Shown one piece after another: positions 34,640-47,140 of a stretch of 64,000 nt of DNA (its first letter is position 1; every line of letters starts with the position of its first letter). The stretch covers positions 2,278,001 through 2,342,000 of the forward strand of contig OY970826.1 of NCBI GenBank assembly GCA_963853835.1, given 5' to 3'. The notes beneath the pieces are model-generated. The model ran no database searches, had not been told where the DNA came from, and saw nothing but the letters and a program-made list of their open reading frames with translations. The DNA comes from Calendula officinalis. Its lineage: Eukaryota; Streptophyta; Magnoliopsida; Asterales; Asteraceae. The translations under genes and the position numbers were made by a program.

Positions 34640-36587
34640 CAAACAATCTCACCACCGGCTAGTCACCCTACCGTGACTCTAACAATCTTTGCTCTCCTAG
34701 CAACCATATCAAACTATCGGGTTGCCCCCACACTAGCTAGATGCACAACATATCTAGTTATCGGGTTTCCCCCAAACTAACTAGAAGCACATTAACTTAT
34801 TAACCGGGGATCCCCCGCATTAATAAGCTTCAACCAAATCTAGTATATAAACATATACATACTAGAAACATACCGGGGATCCCCCGAATTGCTCAAGATA
34901 ACGGCAAGAGGGAATCGCCCAATCTACCGATACCTGCCTTACTCGCCGGACCTTCCTCCAGTTAGCAAAACTACTACCGTGGATGAGTCGATGGAAATCC
35001 ACCCAACTGCCCCTCACTCCACACCTCATGACCGGGGATCCCCCGCGTCATCAGATCATCTCATTCTTGCCATAACTCATCAGTTATTCCAATCAAAGCC
35101 TTCGGCTATCACATCAATCATCACACAAGTTAGTTATCTAATAATAACTATATATAACTAGTTCAACATAGTGTGAACGCACCTGTATGGTCCCATAGAC
35201 CCGATCATAAGCAACCCACATCTACTTCTACATCTATGAACCCTATGAGGTCCATACTTACTTATTTCATAAGATACATTTCTTATTTTATCGATATCAT
35301 AATACTTTTATCTCTTCTCTGACTATAATACATAATTATTACCAGTCACATCATATTCATTTTCATGTATATTCGTTCTTTACTTTTATTAGTAAATCTT
35401 ACCAATAGATACTCATTTCTACAGAATCATTTCCAATTGCTTTGCTAATACATATTTATTAATAAAGACTCATTGCGCATTCTCTTACTCATTATCTTTA
35501 TCATTATAGTACACTAATAAAGACTCCATTATTACTTAGTTTATTATACTATTTCCAATCTCATCAATCATACTAGATATATTCTAGTATCATAATATAC
35601 CTATTTTCTTATCTTTTCAGTCACTATCCTTATCAAAACATTTATTAATAAAGACTCATGAAATATCATATGTATTTTTCAAAACTATTTACTATGTACT
35701 CAGTTTTAAAAGTCGCATGTACTCACCTTAGCGATAGCTATATCCATATCGTATTTATCAACACGAATCCTTGCCTCCCGCCTTTGGAACATCTTCAACT
35801 TTTAGGTTCCTGCAACCTATTAACATAATCATCACAATTCTAGTTATCATCCATAACTAGACATCATTTAACATCAACATAATCAACCCCAACCACCAAG
35901 TTCACCAACTTGGTGGAGATCCATAAACCCTAGTTCATGAAACTACTTTCAAGATACAACTTAACCATAGATCCATGGCCTACATACTTCCTATGGGTGT
36001 TCTACACCCTCAATACCCATTTTTAACAAGATTCCAACCCAACACATTCAAAATCATCATTCCCCCAAATCTTGTTTACAATCTAGCTAGGAGATGAAAA
36101 TACCTTAGATCCTTAACAAGGAATGAAGATCTCCAAGGATGGTGGTGTTCTATGCCCAAAGAACACCCAAAATCGCCCCAAAGAGCTCCCAAATCGGCTG
36201 CACAAAGTGGGGGAGTAAAAATGAGAAAACCCTAGCTTTTTCCCGATTTATTGCTGTCTGCCATAGTTCGCGACGAGAACTAGTTCACGTTCGTGAACTT
36301 CGCGTGTCGTGAACTCTTCCCGATCACGAGCCAGCCGTGAACTTCGATTACCAGAAACCTCAAATCCCTGACCCGAGTTCACGATTGTGAACTATAGTTC
36401 ACGCCGTGAACTCTGCAGCTCAGCAGGGCTGCAGTTTTTGACTTCCGTTTCGACCCGATTTCGTCCATAACTTTCTCATACGGTGTCCAAACGACACGAA
36501 ACCAATTCCTACGATCTTTAAACGATTTATCCTTATTTATCATATTTTTATAAAATTTATTTATTCACAAAATTTTGGGTCGTTACA
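34202..36587 (-). mobile_element. solo-LTR-like insertion B nested in A
   Basis: Same family as A: TGTAACACCC at 34202 to GGGTCGTTACA ending 36587, about 2.39 kb, flanked by AAAAC (34197-34201) and AAAAT (36588-36592), a 5-bp duplication with one change. Contains an (AT)n tract, three copies of 'accggggatcccccg' and, at about 36260-36420, the palindrome cluster with GTTCACG/CGTGAAC. No protein domain found; the 90-codon open frame at 34889-35161 is not a known product. Confidence 0.83.
34549..34632. repeat. (AT)n microsatellite
   Basis: About 42 uninterrupted AT dinucleotides inside solo LTR B; length is probably unstable. Confidence 0.95.
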
Positions 36588-38124
36588 AAAATGGTGTTAC
36601 AAATTATATCTTAACCATAGGATAAGGACTCTAATCATCAACATCGAGCTAATTTCAACAAGGCCTCTTCTAAACGGGCCTCCTAGATCTTCGATCCCGA
36701 ACCTGAGTACATAGCAAAAACACAAACATAGTACGTGAGACAAAATTGTCTCGTGAGATACATGGGTTTTAGACCCGATAAACAACTAGTCAAATAATAT
36801 CATTTAAACTTAAAATAATATTACTAAGTTCATTTGGGTCACTTCATTACTTTCATCATTGGCCAATGTTAAGATAATCGGAATGCCTCCAATCTATCAA
36901 GACTATCATATCCACGGTAACCGGAATGCCTCCAATCTACCGGGACTCATAGGTATTGGTTAATCGGAATGCCTTCAATCTACCACTAATCTTAAGGTAC
37001 TGTAATAACCGGATTGCCTCCAATCTACTATGGCCCTAGGGACATCATCATCATCATCATCATTACTTATCCTTTATCGTTATGAGCTTATAGCTCCATC
37101 ATTTCTCAATCAATTAATCGTTTCATCATCATATAAGCAATTCATCATAAATCACATAAGTAACTAAATTACTTAAAGACTCGATAAAAACATTAAATCA
37201 TAAAACATTTACTAACTATGTACTCAGTTTTGAAGGTTCACATGTACTCACCTTAGCCAAGCTTATCCAATGACGTGTTCCTTGAACGCCAATATCACTT
37301 CTCAAGATTTGAATGCCTCAAATTCTCCAATCGATAACCTATTATCAAAACCAATACAATGGTTTGCATCAATCACCAATACTAACTACATAATCCATAG
37401 CTAGTCAACTACTTGCACCATTTTCCCTTAGTTATCAAAACCCTAATTCCATAAATCACCATCTTTTTATAGATTCATATTATAAATACATTTTCCTTGA
37501 TAAAATACCATAGATCTAAGTTATACCACTTTCATTTAACCATTTATGTACAAATCCCAAAACTAGGGTTTATGATTCAAGCTTTCCCTACTTGAATCTA
37601 GGACTTACAACACAAGAGAGATGAAGATTTACCTTTGATCTTCAACTATGAGCAAGAATCCTCAAGATTTGATGAAGATTAAGCTCCAATCGCCACTTTA
37701 CACTCAGAAATCGCACACACAAGTTGAGAGGAGAAAACTAGGGTTTATGTGTGTAATAAATGAGAAGATCCCGACTTTAATGCTGGTGTCGGAAATCTTC
37801 GCGATCGTGAACCAGAGTTCGCGTCGCGAACTTCTTCAGACACGCATAGTTCGCGATCGCTACCTGGTCGGGAACTACTTCACGCCTGAATGCCCAAATC
37901 GCTGCATCATGTTCACGACCGTGAACAATAGTTCACGCCGTGAACTTCTTGAGTAGCCAAGGCTGCACTTTTTGATCTTTGGCTCGACCCGGTTTCGTCC
38001 ATAACTTTCTCGTACGGTGTCCAAATGACACGAAACCAATTCCTACGTTCTTTAAACGATTTATCCTTATTTATCATATTTTTGTATAATTTATTTATTT
38101 ACAAATTCGGGTCGTTACACCCTA

Positions 38125-41100
38125 AGTCTTGTTTGATTATGAATAATAGACACTTATGGTTTCTTATATTCTGTTTGACATCAAGTCATATTTTTTTAGT
38201 CAAAGGATGTTCCAATCACGTATATGTTTTTTTTACCGATACATAATCTATTTTATTTATCCACGACGAGACTTGAACACATCCCCTATATGTCATGGCA
38301 ACACTTTATCTTAAAGATCAATACCAGTAGGCTATAAAACCTTGGGTAACCACATATACTATTTTAAATATCAATTTTCATTTAACGCTTTGTTTAATTA
38401 ATGTCGTAAAGACATAAGATAATACTTTTTAATGAGCTATAAAATACCTAAATAATTGGAAATGAATATAATGCATTTCATAAATTGAAAAAAAAAGTTT
38501 ATTTATGATTATTTACACAATTTTAGAACCTTTTAAGATTATTAATGTATCTTATCTTATGCTTTTAGAGTATTATGAATTAAACTACCCTTTCATCTAA
38601 TCGGTTGAAATTGTTTTATGAGTTTGTTAATGACAGCCCTATGCATAAAATGCTTGTACATTGATTAAAAAAATAATATTCCTAAAACTTAGGGGGTTGT
38701 CTTTTGTTATTTTATCTTCTTAATGACAGCTCTAAGGGCTGTCATTATCATTTTCCTTGTTTTATAGTGTGTATGTTTTAGATTAAAATTGCCAAATTAC
38801 AATTTTAGAAACGAAAACGGACCGAGACTAAAAAACCAAATAATCAAATAAGACAAAATAGTAAAACCAAAAAAATATGCAAAAACTGTAAACCGAATGC
38901 AACCTGTTTAGATTAAGTCCTAGTTCGAACTCTAATTTCATTTTGATTCCGATTCAGTTTTTCCTAAAAAAAATCATCCCTACTTAAAGAAGTTGCTTTG
39001 GAGTATCCGATGATATGGGTAAAATAGGTGAATCTGACAAATTTAAGGTAGTGAAGACCATTATTATTTCGGTAGACTTGACAGTAGGCTAGTAAATGTT
39101 CTCATGGAAGATGAGTCTAAACCGTTGATCAACAACGCGCCTCCATTTTTGTCAATAGATCCTACGGCTCATAGTTTTTTATTTATCACATAACAGACAA
39201 TTAATAATCATTTATCCTCTATGTACTCCCTCCCGCCAAAAAGTAGCCCACGTTTTATTTTTCAATCCAAATTTTTTAATCATATGGAATAAATATAATT
39301 AACCACTTTTCTTAAGGAAAGAGTTATATCTTGAAGAAAAATGGTAAAAATACTTGATATCAATAAAAAATATATTAAAAGGGTAACGACTAAATTCAAA
39401 TATTTAAAATTCTATGAAAGCAATTTGTTATTGTGTTGGCTATAAGATTAACTTGATTTGGAAAAAAGATTTAGCCTTGGTGATCAATCAAGGTCTGGAT
39501 GAATTTACCCATAGATGATTTGATTAAAGGGAAAAATTTATGGTTAAAAATGTTTGTAACAGGGTTATATACTCCGCTATTTCCCCATTTAATCAACAAA
39601 GTTTCATTCTATTGAATGAAAATATAAGTAAATGTTCAAAGATGGATGTTAATTGGATGAAATGGGTTTTTTAATCCAATGAATTTTGACCTAGGGTAAT
39701 GCGGATCTTGTTATGATTTTTCTTTTAATTCTCCTATATATGTTTTTGGTATCCTTTTGAACATTTTTAAGATAGTTGGTTTTAAAATAAAATTAGAAAA
39801 AGAAAACATTTGCTGCTTTTGGACAAAGAAAAAGGTAACAATATTTAGTGGATGTATTTAATGATGCACATTTTAAAAAACTTGCTTGAAAAATATTGTT
39901 GGTCATAAATTGTCAAAATTAAAAATCATTGATTTCTTTTCCATTTAATGATTGTTGTTCTTTAAAGTTTCAAAAATTGCTTAATGACTTCATTGACTTA
40001 TTATTTACTTTTCTATTTTAATCACAACTTTAATATATTTTCATCCGTTGGTAAGACTTTATTTACAAGTTATTAGATTAATGTAACTTTTGATAAAAAC
40101 CAATTGCTTTTTTTAACACTTATATAAAAAATACTTATTTAGTTGGGTAACCGCCGGGTGAAATATGTTTGAAAAAATTATAATGATCAAATAATTGATG
40201 GTTTAGGACTTTAGGAGTTTAGCATATTATGATTAATCTTACAACAATATAAAAACAGTAAAAAATGAACTCTTGTGTAAGAAATAAATATAAACACATC
40301 GCAAATTTGGTTAACTAAAATGATAACAATCTTGCAATAGAATTGAAGTTAGACCTGTAAACGAATCAACAAATTATTTGACATTAAGTTTGTGTATGTT
40401 CGTTTATTTATTAAACGAAGGAATATGAACTAAATCTAATTCCGTTTAATTAAATGAATTAACACTTAAATGAATTTACACGAACGTAGGCCTCTTGTTA
40501 GTTGTTAAACGCTCGATAAGTCATTCGTTATGGTCGTTTGTTTTATCATTCGTTATGGTCGTTTGTTTTATCTTCATTCGTTTATGTTCAATAACTATAT
40601 GTATATTAAATTTATGTAGTAGTTATAGTTATATATATATATATATAAATAAACACAAACAGTAATATAAAAAATGATTATGTATATAAATTAACTTGTA
40701 TATGTTAATGAATATTCGTTTGTCTATATTATTAGTTTACCTTTTTATTGGATGTCTTAATTTTTTTAGCAAGTGTAAAACGAACACTTATTTTAAATAA
40801 AAAAAATGAATATAAACAAGATTTCTTTGTGTTCGTTCAGTTCGTTTTCAGATTGTAACTAGTATTAAACTCCCGATTCAACCTTCAAATAATTTATCCG
40901 CATTATTATTTCTAAAATTAAGAAAAAGAAATAAACATATATTTAAACAAGCCTTCAAATTTAGAAAAAAGAAAAGAAAATTACTTCTAAAGGAAATCGC
41001 TTCAGACAAAAGACCATCACATAACAATCAAGATATTAATTAAATAAAAAACACACTAATAATAAATAATCCTACATAAATTTAACAATAATACTTCGTA

Positions 41101-41127
41101 ACTAAAATAAATTCAACTGGATTCGGG
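38125..41127. other. gene-free AT-rich DNA
   Basis: A SINE-like or LINE-end remnant at about 38255-38350 ('gagacttgaacacatccccta' type), one worn Stowaway end at 39226 ('ctccctcccgcc'), and a degenerate TTCGTTTA/AACGAA array at 40340-40870. The last 100 bases are probably the VQ gene's 3'UTR. No gene seen. Confidence 0.5.
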
Positions 41128-41601
41128 TCAAGATGCTGACGACGACGGATCCGTTTTCGGTGAATGAAGAGGAAATAAAACCAACAACTCGGGTTCGGAT
41201 CCTCGGGGAGTGCTAATCGGACTCGGGTGCAAATAAAACCCTTTTTCCGCAATGGCTCTTTCTTCTTCCTCCACCGGCGTCCGTGGACTCCCTCTTCCGT
41301 ACATATCCAAAGTGGACACCGGAGATGACGTCATCATCTCACCTCCGGCAAAGCTCCTTTGTCTCGCCACCGGCGAGCCAACCACAAACTGGCGGAAGCC
41401 GTTGTTGAGAGTGATCTCGAGTTTTCCGGTGGCTTGCCGGCGTTCGTGAAGTTTGAATCCAGATCTCCGGCGAGGGGTTTCGGTGACGGGGCGTGGTGGG
41501 GGAGTAGCGCCGGTGAGTCGTTGGACGACGGTGCGGAAGGTGGAAGGGTCGGCTTGGACAAATGTGGTGGGGGGAGTGGAATTGTGGTGGTCGGAAGCCA
41601 T
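41128..41601 (-). CDS. VQ11: VQ-motif protein, VQ11-like
   Basis: Intron-free, 157 aa. VQ proteins are small nuclear or plastid cofactors that bind WRKY transcription factors, and several are MAP kinase substrates. The VQ motif FRTVVQRLTG is at residues 22-31. A basic patch (RRRSGFKLHERRQ) follows, then several SP and TP sites (SPVST, SPRTP, HPSPISTP, HSPKTD) that suit MAP kinase phosphorylation, and the C-terminal block RGSEPELLVLFPLHSP common to the VQ4/VQ11/VQ31 group. Arabidopsis VQ11 lies next to glycerol kinase GLI1, as here, which supports the VQ11 assignment. The complementary strand also has open frames because the region is GC-rich; they are shadows. Confidence 0.9.
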   Translation of the reverse strand: MASDHHNSTPPTTFVQADPSTFRTVVQRLTGATPPPRPVTETPRRRSGFKLHERRQATGKLEITLNNGFRQFVVGSPVARQRSFAGGEMMTSSPVSTLDMYGRGSPRTPVEEEERAIAEKGFYLHPSPISTPRGSEPELLVLFPLHSPKTDPSSSAS

Positions 41602-41640
41602 GGGAGATGGAATTTGAAGATGTTAACAATGGCGGTGGTG

Positions 41641-41650
41641 GATTTATATA
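41641..41650 (-). promoter_or_regulatory. TATA box of the VQ11-like gene
   Basis: On the minus strand CATATATAAATC lies about 45 bases before the ATG, giving a predicted start about 15-20 bases upstream of the ATG and a very short leader. Position-based inference. Confidence 0.55.
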
Positions 41651-41847
41651 TGAGGGAGGACAGGTGGGCCATTGTGAATTACACCATTGAAGGGGTATTC
41701 GAGTGTGCTGTAAAATGTCATGGGGGAGAGGGAAAATAAGAAAATTCAAATACTACTATGAATAATTTGTTGTAGTAAATAGCTTTTTTCTTTTTGGAAA
41801 ATATTTATTTTTTAAATGAATAAAATAATTATGAATAAAAGTTAGTT

Positions 41848-42434
41848 TTTTTTTTTGAAACGGCAAGAGAGGGAACTTCCGACTGGAGCTTCGGCAGAGC
41901 CATCACCCCGGGACGAAAGACCCGAAATAACATAAATAAAAAACTAGCAATGTGCTAGAACAGTACATCAAGAAGAACATAAAGAAGGATTACAAAGTCA
42001 ATTGGCCCAAGACAAATTAGCTAACTTTTTACTAGCCCTATTTTTACACCAATAAAAAGAAAAATGTTGAATCTTGTAGACAATCATCGAGGGATTAGTC
42101 GACTGCCCGTTTTTGAAAACCACGTTGTTGCGATCGAGCCAAACACACCAAAAGAAGACGAAGATAACCGCCATAAAAAGATTCCCGGTGAGCCCTTTGA
42201 GACCACAAACATCGTCCCACCGAAACAACCCCACAAAGTCAGGAATGGTAATTGGGTCTAGGGCCCACCAACTGCAAATCTCGAGCAGAATGGATTGGGC
42301 AATCGGGAAAGATCTGAAGATATGATCTTCGGTTTCAACCTGTAAAGAGCACAATCCACACAAGTCGTTAATGTAAAGAATTCCGCGGTTAGATAGGTTA
42401 AGTTTGCACGGGATCCGTCGATGAGAATTCCGAG
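41848..42434 (-). mobile_element. 5'-truncated LINE with 17-bp target duplication
   Basis: A poly-T run at 41848-41856 is the poly(A) tail of a minus-strand LINE. The sequence to 42434 encodes the end of a non-LTR reverse transcriptase protein. Exact copies of ATGAATAAAAGTTAGTT flank it at 41831-41847 and 42435-42451. Confidence 0.92.
41998..42363 (-). pseudogene. LINE zf-RVT C-terminal domain
   Basis: Encodes the zinc-binding region found at the end of plant L1 ORF2: CGLCSLQVETEDHIF (in intact domains followed by a Cys, here Ser), and the tail FFWCVWLDRNNVVFKN. The start is cut by 5' truncation of the element, so it is a fragment and cannot be active. Confidence 0.82.
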
Positions 42435-42451
42435 ATGAATAAAAGTTAGTT

Positions 42452-43471
42452 AACCACTTAAAGTGAAGTAGTACAATACAACATGTTGAGATATTATAAT
42501 GTATAGCCGAGTTCGTTTTTACTTTTTAACATGCAACTAGTATGCAAAAAAATTTGAATATTTATGTAGTCTTTTTTTTGAACGGCTATTTGAATATTTA
42601 TGTAGTCTTGACATATATATTTCTGTTGAGGTCATAAGAAAATTTATTTTTTCCCCATTCAGTGTTATATCATATCAGTTAATTATTAAACTCACATAAA
42701 TACTATGATAAAAAAAATTAACACTATAATTTAAAATGTGTAAAGAAAAAATAATAGAAAAAGTTAACAATAATCAATACCATCTTTCATTTTTTTTTTT
42801 TGAGTAATGATATTTAGGCCTACCATTAAGACCTACTTATATACATACTCATTAGATAAATACACGTGTCAAAATTAAGGGATAGTATTAGAAGAGAGAA
42901 TTAGTTAATACATATATCAACCTATCAAGTAAATAGATATATGAATAAGTATAAATGATAGGACTAAATATTATTTTCTTAATTTTTTTTATGTGCAGAA
43001 GAAAACGTTAAGACGATGGGAAGTTTGAGAGAGAATCGGGTGAAAGAAAAGGTGGAGTCAAGTCAGATCAGTTCAAAGTCAAGAGTCACGTCACGTCACC
43101 TGACCATAGTTGGTGTGGTTACTTGACACCGGACCCTGGTTAGTTTACCCATCTCATCTGTCCTTATTTTGCCAACATGTTTCTTTCAAATAGTACTAAA
43201 ATCCATTTGCCAACGATGTCCGAGCGTCGGGTAATGTCCATTTGGAATTGATAAAATACAACTTTTTTAAACTTACACGGGTAAAGTGGATAGACTATGC
43301 TTAATTGCGTAGTGATCATTGTTTATTTGGTCACCCTTATCACTCCGTACCACATGAAAAATCCTGATCAGACCAACATAACAAGCGATTAAATTTATTC
43401 CCATTGAAATCGACCAATTTCTTTTGAAAATTAGCGACTTGCATCGACCACCTAGACGACCAAACGCAGGG
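42452..43471. other. gene-free DNA
   Basis: AT-rich sequence with no supported gene. Nothing distinctive apart from short A/T runs. Confidence 0.5.
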
Positions 43472-43480
43472 GGGACATGT

Positions 43481-44520
43481 GAATTTTTTTCAAAAATAGG
43501 CTCGATCGGAGCAGAAATTTCACAAATAGGCTCGATTCTTTTTGCTTTTCAAAAATAGGCTTTCCGCCGTCCCCGAGGCCGGCTTTGCTCTTAAACCCGG
43601 ACTCCCCGAGACCGGCTTTGGGGTTGTTTGACGTGACCTCTGGATGAACGGACTCCCCGAGACCGGCTTCTGGAAGAAGGCCTCCCCGAGGCCGGCTTTA
43701 GCCCATACACCTCCCCGAGGCCATTCACGATAACAACAATTGCATCCCTCTACAGGTTTATCCCCAATCAATTAGTCATCACCCATTTCTCCTTCTCCGG
43801 CCATGGGCTTCGCCGTGCCTCCACCGTAACCCACCTCTGCCTCGTAATCTTAAGTTTGAAACTTGCAAATCGATTAAAACATGTATTAGGTTTATCGATG
43901 CGTCTGATGAAGGTGTTCGCCTGAAAACCGATGCAGTGTCGGGTGGGGGTGAGGGTTTCGGTTAGAAAAACGAGGGATATCGTCGACGGGTGTCCAGTGG
44001 TTTTTTATGGCGTAATCTGGCGTCGTTTATGCTTTCTCTCTCTGTGTTATCTTGTTAAGTAACGAATTCAACGGTGTGAACTGTGAAGAAATGGGAATCT
44101 TTCTTTTTCTACTAAATTGTTCAATAATTGGTTGTGGGGTTCCATTTGTTGCTTAAAATATTCGTTTCAGCAACACTAATTTGTTGTTTTGTGCTGTAAA
44201 CCCTAAAATTTAACGAAAGTTTGAGCGTGAATGTGCAGGAAGAATGGTCATGACACTGAATTATCTATGGTTGAAGCCGGCCTCGGGGAGGTGTATGGGC
44301 TAAAGCCGGCCTCGGGGAGGCCTTCTTCTAGAAGCCGGCCTCGGGGAGTCCGTTCATCCAGAGGTCACGTCAAACAACCCCAAATCCGGTCTCGGGGAGT
44401 CCGGGTTTAAGAGCAAAGCCGGCCTCGGGGACGGCGGAAAGCCTATTTTTGAAAAGCAAAAAGAATCGAGCCTATTTGTGAAATTTCTGCTCCGATCGAG
44501 CCTATTTTTGAAAAAAATTC
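43481..44520. mobile_element. Mutator-like element with 242-bp TIRs
   Basis: Inverted repeats 43481-43722 and 44279-44520 match with few differences, start GAATTTTTTTCAAAAATAGG, and are flanked by the exact 9-bp duplication GGGACATGT (43472-43480 and 44521-44529). Long TIRs and a 9-bp duplication define Mutator-like elements. Each TIR holds internal repeats of CTCCCCGAGGCCGGCTT. The 556-bp interior encodes no transposase, so it depends on another element for movement. The interior has GT/AG-like signals and may be captured host sequence. Confidence 0.9.
43723..44278. other. interior of the Mutator-like element, possible captured gene fragment
   Basis: 556 bp with a higher GC start ('ctccttctccggccatgggcttcgccgtg') followed by T-rich, intron-like sequence. 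It looks like a 5' gene fragment, but I recognise no protein, and no long frame is open. Confidence 0.35.
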
Positions 44521-44529
44521 GGGACATGT

Positions 44530-46437
44530 CGCGGATTGAAGAGGTTGCATAAGGGGGAGGACGCGTCTTGGCAAGGGGATACAAGGGGGGACGCACCCCT
44601 TACGCCCAGTATTATTGTTTTGTTTTGTATCGTATTTCAACTAGTAGCTTTTTACCTCGTGATATTGACCGAGGTTTTCATACACATTCAAAAGATTGTT
44701 TATCTTTATTATTAAGAAAAAATAATATAAGTTTTAAGATATTTCATTTGCAAGATATCTCTAGTGATATAATTTTCAAATAAATATATTAATTCTATAT
44801 TTAATATTATTTTATATTAAAGAAAAATAGAATATAGATTTCAAGATATTTATTAAGATGAGAAAAACAACCTTAAGGTCACTGAGGTTCACCTGTGTCG
44901 GTACACCAATATCTGTAAAACGTGTGGTAACCCTGAGATCAGACGGTTGCAAAGCCAATCAGTACTTAAGTTACCATAAAAAAAAAAGAATAAATAGAGA
45001 AAAAGGGCATGTTAGGTTAAAATTTAGTATGTCACTATTGGTTCCAAGGTAATATAATTAGGCAATGATAGGTTTATAAATAATGTTCAAGAAGTTCATA
45101 ATATTCTGCGGTATATCAAATTTGTGTTTTATGCTTATATAATAGGACAATATTCAAATTTTGAACTTATTCATAATTAATTTTATTTTGTTTTAAAATT
45201 GAATGCATATGAGTTTTAATTTTTTTTTAGAAATTTTATGTATATTGGATATAAGATAATGAAATGAAAACTTTATGCATGGTTGATATGGAATGGCATG
45301 AAAAATGTATAACTTTTTGTTTCTAGCTTCGTGTTCTCGAGATGGTTGTAAATTTGTAATAGAGAAATAAAGAGAAGAAAGGGAAACCTTTCGAATGGAT
45401 GTGCTGTCTATAATTCTTTAGGAATGCAAGCTCTTGAAAACATTGGAAAGCAAAAGTAGATTTAGGCCATTTTGGTTTCAAAATCTTCCTATGATAAATT
45501 AAAATCTCATGAAAGCTTCTAATGGTTGTTTTCTCTAGGTCAGATCGGTTGAGTCGACTGTTAATATCATGTTATGATGTTAATAAATATTTATAATAAA
45601 TTAATTATGTAAAAAATACATAAATTCCAAAAAAAAAAAAAGAAACAATATTATAAAAATCCAAAAATATTTAAAAAAAACTATTTTTTCAACAAAATTT
45701 AACAACTTTGGGTTCTAATTATTATAAAAAACGATACCAAACCCTTAAACATTTAACTAAAATGTTATGTTTCAAACTTCAAAACATATAAAATAAGCTC
45801 TTAGTTGAGAAAAAAAAAACGATATCATGTAATTCAGTGTAATAAAAAAATGATATTAGAAAGAAAAAAGAAAAAAACAACTCGGTTCAACCACCATTCT
45901 CTGACCGGTTCATGGTCAAGTCGTCCGGTTCAAATAGGTTCATAAATAGACTTTTAACTGGTTGATATAGGCATGCATACTAACTATTTTTTAATCCAAC
46001 CAGTCCAAGCTATTGGCCTAACCCGTGTTTTAATACACTGGTGGAAACACACTGTTACCATCTAATTATTGAATGTGACTTTGGATTGATAATGTGTACC
46101 ATATAAAAACATAGTTAAATGGATTAATTTTTCAGTTATTTATTCGTCCTAATATTAGTTTTTTATTTAAACGTTTTAAAAAATATGATTTGCTAGGTTT
46201 TTCGCTCCTTGCATGAAACGTGGCATTACATCATTTCATATGGTTTCTGGCCTTAAAATCCATTTTCACATGAGTGCTTCACTGTCTTGTTTAGTACTAC
46301 TATATCATATCACTTTACTTTGACATTAATTATTCAACAATTAATGTACGTATAACTCACATCAGTAATCAATAACACATGGTAAATGTATCTTAGAAAA
46401 GGTTTGGTAGTTTATAAGTCACTAATAAAAAATAATA
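44530..46437. other. gene-free AT-rich DNA
   Basis: Short open frames only, none recognisable. A 'ggttcaaccacc...accggttcatgg' degenerate stretch is at about 45880-46030. Confidence 0.5.
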
Positions 46438-46746
46438 CTTCCTCCGTTTCAAATTAAGTGATACACTTTTAAGTTCACGGTTTATGAGACAAAATATGAT
46501 AATTAAAATTAATTAGATTAATTTGGATAGTTAGTGGAGGATGAGTCCCATAATTGATTAAGGTAAGTTTCATAATGTTTAAAAGTAAAAGTAATGATAA
46601 ATGTGTCTTTTCATTATATTAAAGGAGATGGTTAGTGGGTGTGGCTCCACTACCTTTTACCAAATATGATAAGTTTTGAAAGTGTATTACTTATTTTGAA
46701 ACACCCAAAAATAGAAAGTGTATCACTTATTTTGAAACATAGAAAG
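46438..46746. mobile_element. Stowaway-type MITE, diverged
   Basis: Left end CTTCCTCCGTTTCAAATTAAG and right end ACTTATTTTGAAACATAGAAAG are imperfect inverted repeats, with TA outside each end (46436-46437 and 46747-46748). A partial second copy of the right end sits just inside it, at about 46677-46715. Confidence 0.7.
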
Positions 46747-46748
46747 TA

Positions 46749-47140
46749 CTACTATTTAAATTTGATTATAATATTTTAAAATAACAATAATCAGATAATA
46801 AGTTTTCTCAATATTTGACAATTTCGATTATTTATTTACTTAACAGGTAACATTATTATTTTCATATTAAACGCGTTTTCAAAATGCCATCTATTTTTCC
46901 AAAACTGTTGTTTGTGGCATAAAAACGCAAAAAATATCATCTTTTTTATTCTTTTCGCTAGGCACTCATTGTTACACATGATATTATTTCTATGAATAAA
47001 AGGAATAAGTTACGAGAAACATATTTGTAACTTTAACAAAGATAGATTAAACGAGCAAACAATAAGTTTTTTTACACAAAATAAACCAACGAAACGGAAT
47101 TTTAAAATTCGAAAAACTAACATTTGATCAAATTTCTTGT
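46749..47140. other. 3' flank of glycerol kinase
   Basis: AT-rich; probably includes the glycerol kinase 3'UTR in its last 100 bases or so. Nothing else seen. Confidence 0.5.

Larger units (their letters stand above)
34068..38119 (-). mobile_element. solo-LTR-like insertion A (interrupted by B)
   Basis: Plus-strand ends are TGTAACACCT at 34068 and GGGTCGTTACA at 38119, flanked by an exact 5-bp duplication CCCTA (34063-34067 and 38120-38124). Without the nested copy it is about 1.67 kb and has no coding region, so it is most likely a solo LTR, read on the minus strand from 38119. Four near-copies of 'cggaatgcctccaatctac' lie at 36870-37030. A cluster of GTTCACG/CGTGAAC palindromes lies at about 37795-37950. 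Confidence 0.85.

Noticed and set aside
34889..35161. 90-codon open frame in solo LTR B
   Set aside because: Lies in LTR sequence with repeated 'accggggatcccccg' words; no protein likeness.
41252..41749. Long open frames opposite VQ11
   Set aside because: Shadow frames of a GC-rich gene; the VQ motif, C-terminal block and TATA position support only the minus-strand 157-aa frame.
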